Source: Chytriomyces cf. hyalinus JEL632
Lineage: Eukaryota; Chytridiomycota; Chytridiomycetes; Chytridiales; Chytriomycetaceae
Length of the DNA stretch: 64,000 bases
Assembly: GCA_025435555.1 (NCBI GenBank)
Contig: JAIWWG010000098.1
Location: 43,984 to 107,983 of the forward strand
Direction of reading: 5' to 3'
Shown here: positions 45,015-58,200 of the stretch, one piece after another
Numbering within the stretch: the first letter of the stretch is position 1
Layout: every line of letters starts with the position of its first letter
Notes under the pieces: model-generated
What the model was told of the DNA's origin: nothing
What the model saw: only the letters and a program-made list of their open reading frames with translations
Databases searched by the model: none
Translations under genes and position numbers: made by a program

Positions 45015-48000
45015 ATGGCCTTTCGGAACATCACCGCACAAGATGCTGTGGTCCTTACAACGAGTCCGATCGTATCTTCCCTCAAGGCTGTTCCACCGAC
45101 CGACCTCCCTCTGCCGCTTCTCGGGGCATCAGCAGTCAGCACTCAGACAAACTCGGCCGTTTTGACAACCCAAGGCTCTGGAGTCTCCGTGCACGACGTG
45201 AGCAGATTTACCGTTGCTGCGCTGTCTCATATTCATTGAATGGTATATTTAACATGCGAACGTACCATTTCTTTGGATCCAGTTGGACTCCGGTCACTGC
45301 ACCTTTTCCTTCTCCGTAGCCCCATCAGTCACCTTCCTGTGTCCCTCAGTTCTGATCCCACTTCAAGAATCTGTGGAAGTGGCTGCAACTACAGCCCCAA
45401 TCGAATCGGAAAATGACAACCAGGAGGAAGCTGTGGATGAGGACGCTGTTGCCGAAGACGATGCCGCCCCGCAGAAAACTGAAGTCAATGGTTTGGTGTA
45501 CGCAGTCGTTGCGAATGCTCCAGAAAGTGGCCAAAAGAAACAGGAAGGCAAGCGGATCTGGGTTTGGGCTGTGGGGGAGAAGGCAAAGAAAATGTCCATC
45601 AATGGGAGAACTCAGGCTGGAGGACCTGGAAAGCCTGACTGGGTCAAAACGGTATGCGCTTTGTTTGGTCTTCCCTCTGAGAAGGAGGGTATTTCGCGCG
45701 GATTTTAAATGTTTTCTGCTTCGACAGGCTGAGTCTACCGTCTGTCATATCGATGCGCATGGGAGCTTAGGTCTCGTAGTGTTCCACAATACGGGGCTTA
45801 TTTCAGTATTTAAATGTGACCTTACGCGACCGCTGGCGACGAAAAAGGCTCCTGGTTCAAATGGAAAAGTTGTATGGATTTCGACATCAACCTTGCGGAA
45901 TACGGATTCCGGAATCGTTTCAGAAAGAGCGGTCGTGGTTCAAGAAGAGGACAAATATATCTGTAAAACTGTGAAAATCGAAACGAAAAACGGAGTAAAC
46001 GGAGCCGACGTAGTCCATTCTATTCAGTCGCAAGAACGAGCGCTTGAATTCGATGGCAGTCATCCCGTCCGTTTTTGCTTTGGTTCAGAGGAGAAACAAC
46101 TTTGCGTCGCACGTTCGTTAATTATGACTTCCTTGACGGTTGCTCAAGTAGTCGTATTGACATCTTTTTCCTTGTTTTTTCTAGTCTCGAATGGCGAAGT
46201 TAAGATTTTCTGCCTCAAGTCAAATCGCATGGTTGGCAACATCAAAATATCACACCTGCAATTATCTGCACTCGCAACAAAGGATAAAATTAACGATTTG
46301 ATTCCGTCATCAGTAACAATGCAAATCATTGGAAAGTCGTACCTGGCAATATTGGCGTTATCTGACCGCAAAGGCCATGGTAAAATGTTCCTTCATTTCT
46401 GCCATTTAATGAATCTAACATTGGGGACTTTGCAGGGTTGGACATTCTCTCGATTTGGGATATTCGATATGGGACAATGCAATTTCACAAAATCTTGAAT
46501 GTTGAGGGCGATTCTTCGAACGCATCAACCGATCCAACCACGCTGGTGGCAAAAGAACCACTGTTTGGTCGTTGTTATAACGTGAGCTTCAAATGGAATA
46601 CTGCCCTGTTAACAAGAAGACTCATGTAACGTCTCGTTATGCAGATCGAGGCCACTTCAACTCCTTCTTCTGGACCTGTTTTATGCATCACCACATCAAA
46701 CTTGCGATCCAAGCCCTCCAAAAATTTGATTTCTTTCGCCACGAGCATCACTTTGGTGCCTTACTACTGCCCACCTGCTTCCCTGATGGCGGCATTTGGA
46801 CGTCTTGGCGGATCGCTCAAATTTTCTCTGGAATCTGGCAAAGCGGGAAATCTTCCTGGACTTGCAACTGTTGCGCAAGATCCACCTCCAGTTACAACAT
46901 TAGCAAGCTGGATGACTGGTTTGTCCAAATTGGAAGAATTGGACAGCGCGTATGTGTCGAAAATTACCGCGTCTGGTCTGAACGCGGACTCAATGGCCCT
47001 CGAACTCCTTCGATGGATCTGGGAAAAGACGCAATTGCTTCACATGTCGGGAGCAATGGAGAAACCCAAAACAGAAGGCAGTGCTGCTTCCATCGTCAGC
47101 GCAGTGAATTGGGAAAAGCTTCCCGTGATTGAAATTTCGCAGCCTGCCATGATCAAGATTCTCACGCGTGTTCTTGGTAATGCAAAATCTTACCCTGTTC
47201 ATGCCCTTCAATACTTGGTTAGGACGAAACGCGTACCTGCGTCGTTCCAGTTTTCTTTAAAAGACTCTCAAGGCGTTGAGACGACACAAACCATGAGCGT
47301 CATTGATTCCGTCCTTGCGCGCGACGATCTTAAGACTTTGCATCTGCTCCTCAATACCTCTTGCATTGGTATGGAGGAGGCGAATGTTCTGCAAGTCGTC
47401 AAGTACATTTGCTCCGTAGATGCGGATGGGAAACGTCTCGACGAACGTCGGGCCGCCATTGACGCGTTTGTGAAATCCACTCTGAATGGCAATAAGCTTC
47501 TTTCAGAATACAAGCGGTGCCTCACACGTGTTGGAAACGATCCTCGACCATCGAGTCCCAAAGTGTTTGACGGCCGGCGATGGTTTTTTGAAAAGTTGTT
47601 TGCTATCCCTCAGCAAAATGATTTTGTGTTTGCGCGAGCGCTGCGAATGTTGAATATTGAAGAGCTGCATGTGGTTGTGGATTGGGGGGTTCAGCTTCTT
47701 GAAATTGACGTGCGCAAAAAGTCGGAAGTGGCCAGACGGAAAGCTGCGCTTGAAAAAAGGAAAGGGACCAAGCAAGTGTATGCATTGGTTGACGAAATGC
47801 AGGCTGCGGATTTGGAAGCGAGTTCCTCGGAAAGCGAAATCAGGAGGCAGCTTTGGTGGTTATGGGACACTCCCGGAAAAAAGAACGAGTACGCGGACTC
47901 CATCTGTCAGGTGAATTCGTCTGAGGCGCAATTAGTTTGTCCTGCCTGTTCTGATATTTGCGTGTTTCCAGGCCATTGATGTGATGAATCTCGTCATTGA

Positions 48001-48265
48001 CGCGCATCTAACCACCATTCTTCTCACCCCGTCACTCCAAGACCTCGTTGCACGGTTAAAGGCGTGTATTGACTCTGATTTACATCAGTTTAGTTTAATG
48101 GAGCGGCGGCTGCTGGGATGCCTGTCCGTGTTTGAGCTCCCCACCAAAACTGCAAGCGATAAAAAGCAGGAAGTTGGCCAACAGTTGCGGCAAAGATGGA
48201 AGCGCATGGTAGCGCAGGTCAATGACGGTGTCGGGACCTATGGCGGAGAAGTGATGAGCATCTGA
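45015..48265 (+). CDS. NOL11-like ribosome-biogenesis factor
   Basis: NOL11 is a subunit of the t-UTP/UTP-A complex that acts on pre-rRNA transcription and early processing in the nucleolus. Exon 1 is 45015–45197 (MAFRNITAQDAVVLTTSPIV), exon 2 45283–45651, exon 3 from 45728, and several more follow, the last from about 47973. The N-terminal half is a degenerate beta-propeller (STVCHIDAHGSLGLVVFHNT; LDILSIWDIRYGTMQFHKIL, the latter like NOL11 LSVWNIKFQTLQ). The C-terminal half is helical, ending AIDVMNLVIDAHLTTILLTP then LQDLVARLKACIDSDL, comparable to the NOL11 C-terminal domain. An acidic linker lies in exon 2. The total of roughly 950 residues is longer than human NOL11. The assignment rests on several short matches and is moderate. 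Confidence 0.7.
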
Positions 48266-48361
48266 GAACAAACAGTGGAACAGGTGGTGAAGGTACAATG
48301 AAGATAGTCTCACCCTCACAGTTATAACGTGATCACATGGAAGTGCAATTAAAAGAAAAAC

Positions 48362-50041
48362 ATGAAGATTTTGATCCGAGTCTTGGTCAGTTTCCTTGTC
48401 GGATGCGTGGCAGTCCTTGCAACCAAACAGCAACCAATCGTTGGTCAGGGCCAGCGAGTTAACAAGTTGGTAAGGTGTTCACCGGGGAGCTCACCGGGGA
48501 GCTCAATTGAGTGTGGCATTTGGCTCACTTCGCCTTCAGACACTTGCAGACCACGCTACATACACCGTACACCTGCACAGCTCTAACGAGAACGACTGGT
48601 GTCCAGACACAGCCGACAGATTTACGGGCTATTTCGAGACGCCGAACGGCTTCTTCTTTTTCTACTTCTTTGAGTCGCGAAGTGAACCTGAGAAAGATCC
48701 GCTGATTCTGTGGATCAACGGTGGGCCGGGATGCTCTTCAGCTCTCGGGCTTTTCATGGAACTAGGACCGTGCCGTGTAGATCTCGGCGGAAACTCGTCC
48801 TCCTTGTAATCCGGCTTTTTTTTTTTTTTTTTTCTTATTTTGCCTCCCGCACTTAACTCGATGAACATATTCTTCCAGCAATCCATATAGCTGGAATACA
48901 AAAGCGAATCTTATGTTTCTGGATCAACCTGTGGATGTCGGATTTTCATACGCGAAACCTGGCGGCAAAGTGAGCGATTCGGAACAGGCAGCAACCGAAG
49001 TGGACATTTTCTTTCAGATCCTCTTTTACAATATTCCCATATACTCGAAAGCTCCTCTTCAGTGAGTATGGCAATTCTTCGCTTTTTTTTATTTTTTATG
49101 GAATTCCTGCTTGTCGCTTAACCATCCTTTTCTTGTTTGCAGCATTTTCGGCGAAAGCTACGCGGGTCATTACATTCCTGCGATTGGACGAAAGATTTAC
49201 CGGGAAAACCTGGCTGCACCGCAAAAGAATCCAAACCGCATTCATGTGAATTTGGAGTCACTCGGTATTGGAAATGGTTGGGTCCGCCCTCTGATTCAGT
49301 TCGACTATTTCGCCGAATTTCTCGTCGATAAAAAATGTTCGTGATCATATTGGGGGATTTCTTGCGAAGGCTAATATTTTCTTCACAGACGGTCCACTGA
49401 TTTCGAAAAACCGATACGATTCATTGAAACAAAAATACCCGCTATGCAAAGCCCTGAGCGCACAATGCGAACGCCGCCCATCTCGCTACACTTGCATACC
49501 CGCAGACAGCTACTGCGAAGGTGCATTCGGCCTGCCATCAGAAGTGAAACGAAACGCGTTCGATGTCCGCCAGCCTTGCGATCCTGACAGCGGCAAAGAA
49601 TGCTACTCTATTATGGAGGACATTGATTCGTACCTGAACTTACCGTGGGTGCAAACTGCATTGGGTGTGGACCGGGAATACCTTGGCTGCAGTAGCGGTG
49701 TGGGAGATTGGTTCTATTGGACTGGAGATGGTGGGATTCGGTATGACACGGCTATTGCAGAGGTTCTCGAGGGTGGTGTGAAGGTGTTGATTTATGCTGG
49801 TGACGCCGATTTTGTTTGTAACTGGAATGGAATCGAAGCCTGGTTGCACGAGATGGAATGGTCTGGGCAGCAAGGATACCGCGATGCTCCCAAGACGTCG
49901 TTTATGGTCGCTGACGTTGAGTCTGGATACTTTAAAACACACAGCAATCTGACCTGGCTAGTCATGTTTGATTCTGGACACATGGTGCCGTACGACAAGC
50001 CAATCGAATCGCTTCAAATGCTTATGGACTGGATCGCTTAA
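48362..50041 (+). CDS. Serine carboxypeptidase (S10 family)
   Basis: A secreted or vacuolar peptidase that removes C-terminal residues. It starts with a signal peptide ([20 protein letters not shown]). After a 37-nt intron (48475–48511) the mature region begins and includes [20 protein letters not shown] and [20 protein letters not shown] (oxyanion motif). Next come [13 protein letters not shown] and [20 protein letters not shown] (nucleophilic Ser), then [20 protein letters not shown] (Asp) and [15 protein letters not shown] (His). The full Ser-Asp-His triad is therefore present. Further introns lie near 48806–48879, 49063–49141 and 49337–49389. The length of about 470 residues fits. Closest in style to carboxypeptidase Y and its vacuolar relatives. 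Confidence 0.93.
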
Positions 50042-50122
50042 ACAAGGATTTTTGCTTTATTATTTAACTTAGCTGGAGAATCGGATCGGGTGCTCATTAC
50101 ATGTGTTGACAACTAAAACAAA

Positions 50123-53100
50123 TCAACTACCGGACCCTAGATTCCTTCTTTCTTCTTCCTCTCTTCGAACGCGTCGCATTCGTTCTTGATACACGGCTTC
50201 GATCTTTCCCTTCATGTCGTCAAACTCTTCGAGGATCCCCATAAACGCCGGCCTGGTGAGCTTGTACATCATGCACGGCGTTGCGGCTACAACCGTTGCT
50301 GTTCTGGGTATGTTTGCAATGAGGGCCACCTCTGATCGAGAGAGTTTAGCGAAATGGAAATTAAAGTAGTCGTACGCACCTCCAAAGAAGCCTCCGTCAG
50401 ACAACGTTGCAACTGTTCTCCCACCTACAATGATATTCACCGATCCATTTTTTACAAAGTACATCTCGTGGCCCATCTATTGGTAACGGTACAATCAGTA
50501 TGCACGGAAAGTGCAGGGCTAATGCTTGTCACCTCTCCCTGTGCAAAAACGACATCTTCCACAGCAAAGAACGAAACAACAAGCGAACTTGCTATCCGCT
50601 TCAAAAACAAATCATCGCGCCCATCATTTTCCTTCCGACTCAAATACGTGACTTTAGATGCAAGTTCCTGCGCAGCCTCCAACTTGCGCTGCTCTTCTTC
50701 TAACCGAATCTTTTCCATACGTTCCCGGTAAATGACTTCAACGCGCCGCCGCACGTCTTCAAATTCCTCCAAAATACTCGTGAACGCGTCTCGAGTGAGT
50801 TTGTAGAGCATGCTGGAGGTTGCGGCTTGGACTGTTGCTGTTCGTGGGATGTTGGCGATGAGTGCGATTTCACCAAAAAATGCGCCATCTCTGAAACTGG
50901 TGACTTTTTTGCCGTTGGCGATAATGTCCACCACGCCGCTCATCATAAAGTACTGGGTAATTTGGGGGTTAGAGCTTTCACCCTATAACAAATGAGGCAG
51001 AAACAGGACTCACCATTTCGTTGCCCATCTCACCCTGAGTGATGATGACATCCCCGGGCACGTAGTAACAAGCAGTCAGAGCAGTCGCAATTCGGCCGAC
51101 AAAGAGGTCATCCCGTCCGTCATGCTGTGCTCGTCTTAAGAAGGATACCTTTGAAATCAACTCTCGGCAGTTGTGTGTTGCGATTTCCATTCGCAGCGAG
51201 TCATTCATTTCTTCCAACAGTGTGCGCTATAAAAACCGTGCTACTTAAGACTTGGGGGAGAGAAGTAAAGGACAGATGGAGTTGTTGTCCCACCTCTTCA
51301 AAGAACTTGCCGCGATATTTAAGTTCATAGTATCGAAGCATTTTACGACGCGTTGATGGTAGCAAATCTTTCCATCGCATATACTCTTGGACTTCGTCGA
51401 GCTTTTGCCGATACAGCCTTCCTGAGGCGTCCAGGCCCATTGCAAGAGAAGATATGGCACCAACGATGCACGCGTACTGGGCAGGGTGTAAAATAAGGTT
51501 AATGCGCGCACAAGGATTATGTGAGGCACTCACGAAACCAGCCCCGGTGGTTACGAATGCAAGCACTACCCACTGGTCAACAGCGATTTGAGGCCTGAAA
51601 GCAAGCGTTGTTTTGAATAAATATATCAGATTCAATGAAGGATTCTCAACTTGTAAGTCATTGGAAAAGTATTCCCGACGGCCTGAAATGCGGGAAAACG
51701 GTGGAAAAAAACAAAACGTCAGAACGGTATACTTCAATGTCCTTTTAAGCAAAATCTCACGGAAAAGAGGCCCCAGGTGTACTTCTCCAGGATGGTCTGG
51801 TCTTGAATGATCAATAACTCCCCGTTCTGGAACCCGGTGACGCGACCGATAAAGAAGAGCGCGCACGCTTGAATGTGTAAAAAAATGCAGAACCAAAACG
51901 TGAGCGGGAAAATAACAGCCACAGTTTGACCAATGCCCAGCGCGTTCTGCATCATTTTCAACGTTTTGATGTAGACAGGTGAGGTCATAAATATAAGCGG
52001 CAGCTTGTATAGACGCAGTAGACGTATGATGAACAGGTACGGCGCCTCAGGGATGGGCAGTAGTTCGAAGGGAAACGACGTAAGAATGTCGATGGCGAAC
52101 CCGTGTCTGAGGTAGTATCTTCTCCACATGTACAAGGTTGGGTGGGAGAGGGACTGCATCGCAGGATGTGAGGCCTTCAAGGTAAGCAAGTAGACTGCGC
52201 TATCGAGAAGGTAGGATACTGTCAAAAGGGTGGAATATTCAAACGGCAGTTGTATCTCGAACGCGATGCAGAACGGCACTATCCAAAGGTTGCTGATGTA
52301 CAGGAGCGAGATGAAGACTTCAAAAAACACTGAGAACATTGAGAGAGGATTGATGCCAGTGTTCCACAGTGTAAAGGCATCGTTTAGTTGGGATGGAGAG
52401 CCCCCGGCAGCCACATCGCCAGACTGTGGATCTAATTCATCTTTCTCCTTCATATCAAGAGTCGACACCAGCGAGCCCTTCGATGTCCACTTCTGCATGG
52501 TTGCAGCAGTATGTAACACGCCCTTCCAGAACGAAGCCCGAGCCTGGCTCCCAGGGGAACTTGACGACAGTTTACCTGCGTCCAGATACTTCCCAGAAAG
52601 TCCCAACATGTCCGAACGTGTACTGGTGGCGTCTTTGTTCGAGTCGTTCTTAATTTGAATGGACACTACTGAGCAATCTGCTTTGATGCTTTCAGAGGGT
52701 ATAGCGCCCAACTGATTCCCGCTCGAGAAGGACTTTTTTGATGCCTTAAATTCAGCCGTTTGTACGTTGGACAGCGCGCTGGGATTCAAAACTGAGCTTT
52801 TACGCGTTCGCTTGGACTTAAGCGACTCAGCACTCCCTGGCACACTGTTGTCTATGTTGACTCGTGCAATGATGGACGGCTTGCGGCTTCGTGGTGAAGA
52901 AGCTGCGGCAGACTGCCGACCTGCCAGTTGCCGCATCGGAGCAATGTACTCGTTCGAACTCGTACTGAGTAAAGCGTGTTGTTTTCGTGAGTTGAGGGAT
53001 GTTTGGAAGGAAGAATTGATTATATAATCACCAACTCGAGTCCATACTATACTGGGAAGACGTGTTCCATTTTTTCGATCGTTCGGCTCCTTTCCGACCC

Positions 53101-53777
53101 ACAGCCGGGGCAATGAAATTCTGCGAGACTGAAATCTCGTCGTTGTAGTCGAGCTTGTTGTGCCTACTTTCTGGACTGCAAATGTCATCAGGCAAAGTAA
53201 AGTCTTCATCCTTGAAACTAGCATGGGAAAGGGACGCGTTTTTGGCATCTTTCGATTGAGCTGCCGCCTTGTCATTGCCTTTTCTGTGCAGGGTGGGTTT
53301 CTTTGTCAGCTTTTTGCTGGCGACGGAAGCAAGAGACCCGTTACTGTTGAGAGCATCTCCACTGGTAGTGTGAGGAGCTTTTGCCAAGCGCATAAGGCCC
53401 CCCATCCACTTTGATTTTGTGTGCTCGTCCGTGACGGCGTTGGCTATACTGTCTTTGCTCTCGTCCACTGAGTCATCGAAGTCGCCGCCGTTATTCCAAT
53501 CTTCGCGGGGTAAGCTTCTGTTTGCGTTCATTGCGTAGCTTTTGATGAGAATTTCGGGTGTTTGATTCGCAATGTCGGATCCGGCGCTATAGCCTTGATG
53601 AGCACCGAGAGCCAGGACCAGTTTCTGCGCGATGGGTCGTAGCAAGAGCATCTGCTGGTCCAGGAATTCAAATTGCTTTTTGAAGTCGGCAGCGAGCCGC
53701 GGAAGTTCTTCGATGGGGAAGGACATCTCCCTCGTGCGGACTGAAATGTGTTGAAGCGACTTTATTTTTGTCGGCAA
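50123..53777 (-). CDS. Cyclic-nucleotide-gated channel with two tandem CNBDs
   Basis: About 1,050 residues. The N-terminal cytosolic half is Ser/Lys-rich with an early helical segment (FPIEELPRLAADFKKQFEFL). Transmembrane helices S1–S6 lie around 52370–51540, with an S4 carrying few charges (YLFIIRLLRLYKL). The pore is spread over small exons and reads AVGNTFPMTYK then PQIAVDQWVVLAFVTTGAGF, with no GYG or GET filter. S6 and the C-linker follow (IVGAISSLAMGLDASGRLYR; YMRWKDLLPSTRRKMLRYYE). CNBD1 has YYVPGDVIITQGEMGNEM and FFGEIALIANIPRTATVQA; CNBD2 has MGHEMYFVKNGSVNIIVGG and EVALIANIPRTATVVA. Both keep the FGE…R-T-A phosphate cassette, so both should bind cAMP or cGMP. A coiled linker joins them. 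The alternative start at 53726 (MSFPIEE) matches the paralogue better. Confidence 0.88.
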
Positions 53778-54006
53778 TCCCGACGGTTGACAAGACGGAC
53801 AAAAAAAAAACCTCAGGCGTGACTCATTTCAGACAGAAATCCAGCTGCTACGGCGCTACCGTATATTTTAGCTACTGTGTTTGCGTGTATTAAGGCGTAA
53901 ATGTACGTGTGCTTGTTTGGTACCAGTATATTTCTACCAAGAACGAACCCCTATTTTAGTCAATAACCCAAATCCCCCCCAAAAAGAGCACAGCGCATCA
54001 CGAATT

Positions 54007-55135
54007 TTAGAAGCCTCGGGAAAAATCTACAAGTCCAGGAATGTCCCGCCAAAAACATCTTTATACTGTTTGCAATAACTGGCGCAGCGTCAGCATCATC
54101 CGTAAGGGTTGCCATGTGAGGAGTAATGAACACACTGGGATGGCCCCATAAACGCGACGGCAACGGCAGCGGCTCCACTTGGAAAACATCCAAAATTGCG
54201 TGGCTCAGTCCGATGCTGGGTTCGTCCAACGCGCGCAACAGATCTTGTTCCACTACTGTGGCGCCTCGACCAAGGTTGATGAAAGTAGCATCCCTTTCCG
54301 TCATTCGCGAGAAAATTTCGAAATCAAACAGGTTGTGTGTGCTGTTTTTTGCCGGTAAGATGTTAACGACCACGTCAGCTTTCTGAACGGTAGTTTTGAG
54401 CGCGTTAATCCCTGCGACAACTGGCACTTGATGAGTAAATGCACTGAGCCCGTCGTCGCTCATAACAGGAACCGTTACAGTTCTTGCCGAGGTGCCCATC
54501 CCAAGACATTGGTAAATTCATTCTGAACAAAAGGACCCTGGCTACGCCTGAACCTAGCACGCCCATGCCCGCAGCAACAACACGAAATTGCGAAGTAGGT
54601 TTTGGATTCCGTCCGAGTTTGGAGTGCGCATCCATTTCTTTTGGCGCTGCAGTTTTGAGTATTCGTCAAATGTTCTGTTTCTTGATATGACGTGGTACAG
54701 CGCTGTTTATGCCATTCGTGATCCCAGCGACGCGTCAACAAGGCGTACGCAGGGAACATTGCGGGTGAAGAGCGGGTTGTTGAGCAGCTTGTCCTAAATC
54801 ATTTTATCATGAAGCATGATGAATGTATTAAGTATTGGTTGATCAGTGATTGATTGGCTGAGAGTCAAACTGGCACTTACAACGCCCGCCCACGCCACGC
54901 ACACGAGCCGCAGTCTGGGCATGCGGTCCCACTGCTCAAAGTGCGAATCCACCACAGCAATTTCGACCGACTCAAGGCCGCCTCCGTCGCTGGAAGAAGA
55001 GACAAGTTCGAGCGGGTCCAGGCAACTCAGGCTCTCGTCCGAAGCGAATGTGTCGCGAAGATGTTCGAATGCGCTGGCACCGGTGCTGCTCTGTACTTTC
55101 CGAGCTGGTTCCGTGTTGAGGTAGACAATTCGCAT
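54007..55135 (-). pseudogene. Broken D-isomer-specific 2-hydroxyacid dehydrogenase
   Basis: The family reduces 2-oxoacids with NAD(P)H. The first exon is intact (MRIVYLNTEPARKVQSSTGA … RLVCVAWAGVV, donor near 54880), followed by KLLNNPLFTRNVPCVRLVDA. An in-frame TAA then replaces the expected M-A-E-Y, near 54703. The Rossmann segment FRVVAAGMGVLGSGVARVLL is in a second frame, NEFTNVLGW in a third, and RTVTVPVMSDDGLSAF returns to another. The catalytic half NILPAKNSTHNLFDFEIFSR, FINLGRGATVVEQDLL and FITPHMATL (His) is open, but the canonical C-terminus LVDFSRGF is again out of frame, ending at 54007. One stop plus at least four frame changes exceeds what introns explain. It sits between the two channel paralogues. 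Confidence 0.8.
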
Positions 55136-55264
55136 GGTTCCGTGTCAATATACTTCTGATGATTTGCCAGGTGACGTGATTATTTCGTTCAATTTCTTTA
55201 TTTATATTTTTATTTTTGTTATGTTCCATTTACTGTCATTCGATATCTAGCAGGTGGCTACTGC

Positions 55265-58200
55265 TCACATTCCAAGCTTCACTTTCTCCATGCGCTCGCG
55301 GTAGATGATGTCTATCCGCTTCTTGACATCGTCAAACTCAGACACAATGCTTTCGAAAGACTCCCGCGTCAGCCGGTACAGCATGCATGCCGTGCTGGCC
55401 TTGACTGTCGCCGTTCGCGGAATATTCGCAAGGAGCGCAACCTCTAAATACACACAGTTCAAGAACTTAAACTGCGCGCTTCAAGTAAAAGCGTACCTCC
55501 AAAGAACGCGCCATCCTTCAAAGTCGTGACCACATTATTCCCAACAATAATATCGACGGATCCATTCTTGATAAAATACATTTCATGGCCAAGATCACCT
55601 TGCGAAAAGACGCAATCTCCAGGAGTAAAGAACGACGCAACAAGCGATTTGGCAATGCGCAAAAGAAAAAGCTCGTCCTTTCCGTCTCCCTCGCCTCGCT
55701 GCAAAAAGGTTACTTTCGAAACAAGTTCTTGTGCCGCGCTCAGTTTTCTCGCGTCTTCTTCGATTTTGACGCGTTCCATTCGTTCAGCAAATATCACTTG
55801 CACATTTTCCCCGACATCTTTGAACTCGTCCATGATACTTTCAAATGCGGGTCGTGTCAGCCGGTAGAGCATGCAAGGCGTCGCTGCAGCGATCGTCGCA
55901 GTCCGCGGAATGTTTGCAATGACTGCGACTTCTCCAAAGAATGAACCCTCCTTCAAGTACGACACCTTCTTGCCGCCTACCACAACATCCACGGTTCCAG
56001 TCTTGACAAAGTACTTGAAATAAATGCGTTAGTCTTGTCTAGGTTATTAAAATGAAACGCATGAACACACCATATCATTTCCAATCTGACAACGCGAATA
56101 AAAGCACCCTTAAGTCACAAAATTAAAACCCAGGTTTATAAAATACTCACATCCCCTTGGTTAAACACAGTATCCCCAGAGACATAAAATGCAGCGACCA
56201 GCGAAGTTGCGACGCGGTATACAAACAAGTCGTTTCTTCCATCGTCAATTTCTCGTCGAAGAAACGGCACTTTGGCCATCAATTCTCGAGCAGCGGCAAT
56301 TTTGCGGGCTTCCTCTTCTAATCGGATGCGTTCCATTCGCTCCTTATAAATTATATCCACTGTGGGCGTATTCAGTGTGGTGTTAAAAAACAGCAGCGTC
56401 AAAAAAAATCATCGAACCGTTTCTCCGAACATCTTCAAAATCTCTAAGAATGCTTGTAAACGCGTCGCGCGTCAGTTTGTACAGCATGCAGTACCTCTCT
56501 GCTTGAATTGTTGCTGTTCTTGGAATGTTTGCAATCAGCGCAACCTCTGTTTTTTTTTTTTTTGCGAAAAGAGAAAAAGACGGTAAGCGAAACCATCGCT
56601 CGTCAGCCAAAGTTTATCGAAGCGGACCTCCAAAGAAGGATCCCTCGTTCAAGGAAGAAACCCGGTTCTCCCCAACAATGACGCTGACGCTGCCTGACAG
56701 CATAAAGTACTGGCGGAAGGAAAGAATGACGTTAAAACAAAAAGTTCATTAAGCGCCTACGCACACATTACCATATCGTTTCCAATTTCACCTGTCGAGT
56801 AATATAGAGACATCAAATGCAAGGTTAGCATCTTGGTTGAGTACAGCCATTGTCTCCATTCAGACTACCTTGAAATATAATGATATCACCGGGCACAAAG
56901 TAACACGGGACCAAAGACGTGGCAATTCTTCCGATAAACAAGTCGTCGCGTCCATCTTTTTGATGCCGGTTCAAGAAGGACACTTTTGAAATCAGCTCCT
57001 TGCAATTATGAACGGCAATCTCCATTTTAAGCGATTCGTTCATTTCATTCAACAGCGTTGTCTGTTGATGGAATTAAGGTCATGCGCATATCAGGCCCCT
57101 CCCACGTGCAATGCCACGTCACAGACAGGTGTTTCTCACCTCCTCAAAGAACTTTCCCCTGTACTTGAGTTCGTAATACTTCATCACTTTCCGCCTGGTT
57201 GTGGGATCCAGGTCTTTCCAGCGCATGTATTCTTTGAGCTCATCGACTTTTTGTTTGTATAGTCTGGCTGACGCGTCAATGCTCATTGCTACGGATGAAA
57301 TCACACCGACAACGCTTGCGTACTGCGTATATGTTTTGTCAAGTCAACTATTCTTTGAATAAAAACACCGGTTTTTTTACCAGCACGGCGCCAATCACTG
57401 AGAATGAAAGGAACAGCCACCTCTCGATGGAAGTCACTGGCCTTTTTTGAGGGAAAATACAAAAAAACCAAATTAAGGAATCGCCCAATCCATGATCAAG
57501 TCAAGAATTGCTGCTCACCGGTAGGCCAACGGAAATGTGTTTGCCACAGCCTGGGAACAAAAAAGGTGATCAGTATTGGATGTCAAAGAAAATAAACTCC
57601 CAAGTGTTATTCTTTTGGTACCTGAAACATTGCCCAGGTATATTGTTCCCAAATTGTGGCATTCATTATTTTGCCAATTTCATCGTTCGAGCCTTCATAA
57701 ATGCGTCCAAACAAGTACAGAACGCAGGCTTGAAGATGAAAAAAGATCAATGAGATGAACGTCAGCGGCACAATCACAGTCAACGAGGACCCTAAACCCA
57801 TCCCCTCCATCGTTTTTTGAAATGCAAATGATGTGGGTGATACAAAGGCCATTTCCGACAGCTTGTACACTCGCAGCATGCGGATACACCACAGGAAGTG
57901 GCTGTACTCGTATGGAAGGAGTTCAAAGGGGAACGATGTTATCAAATCGATTGCGAATCCGTGGGTAAAGTAGTAGGACTGCCAGTGTCTCAGCGTCGCG
58001 TTTTTGATGGATTGCATGGCGTGGTGGGACCGTCGGATCGTGAAGCACGACAAGAAACAGTCCACGGCAAACACTACCGTCACAATGATGGAAAATGCAT
58101 CTGATAGGTCCAACAGGAATCCCATTTTGAGCGGAGCCATCCATAAAACCGCCATATTGACGGCTGTAACCATCATATTCGTTGAGCATGCCCATGCAAA

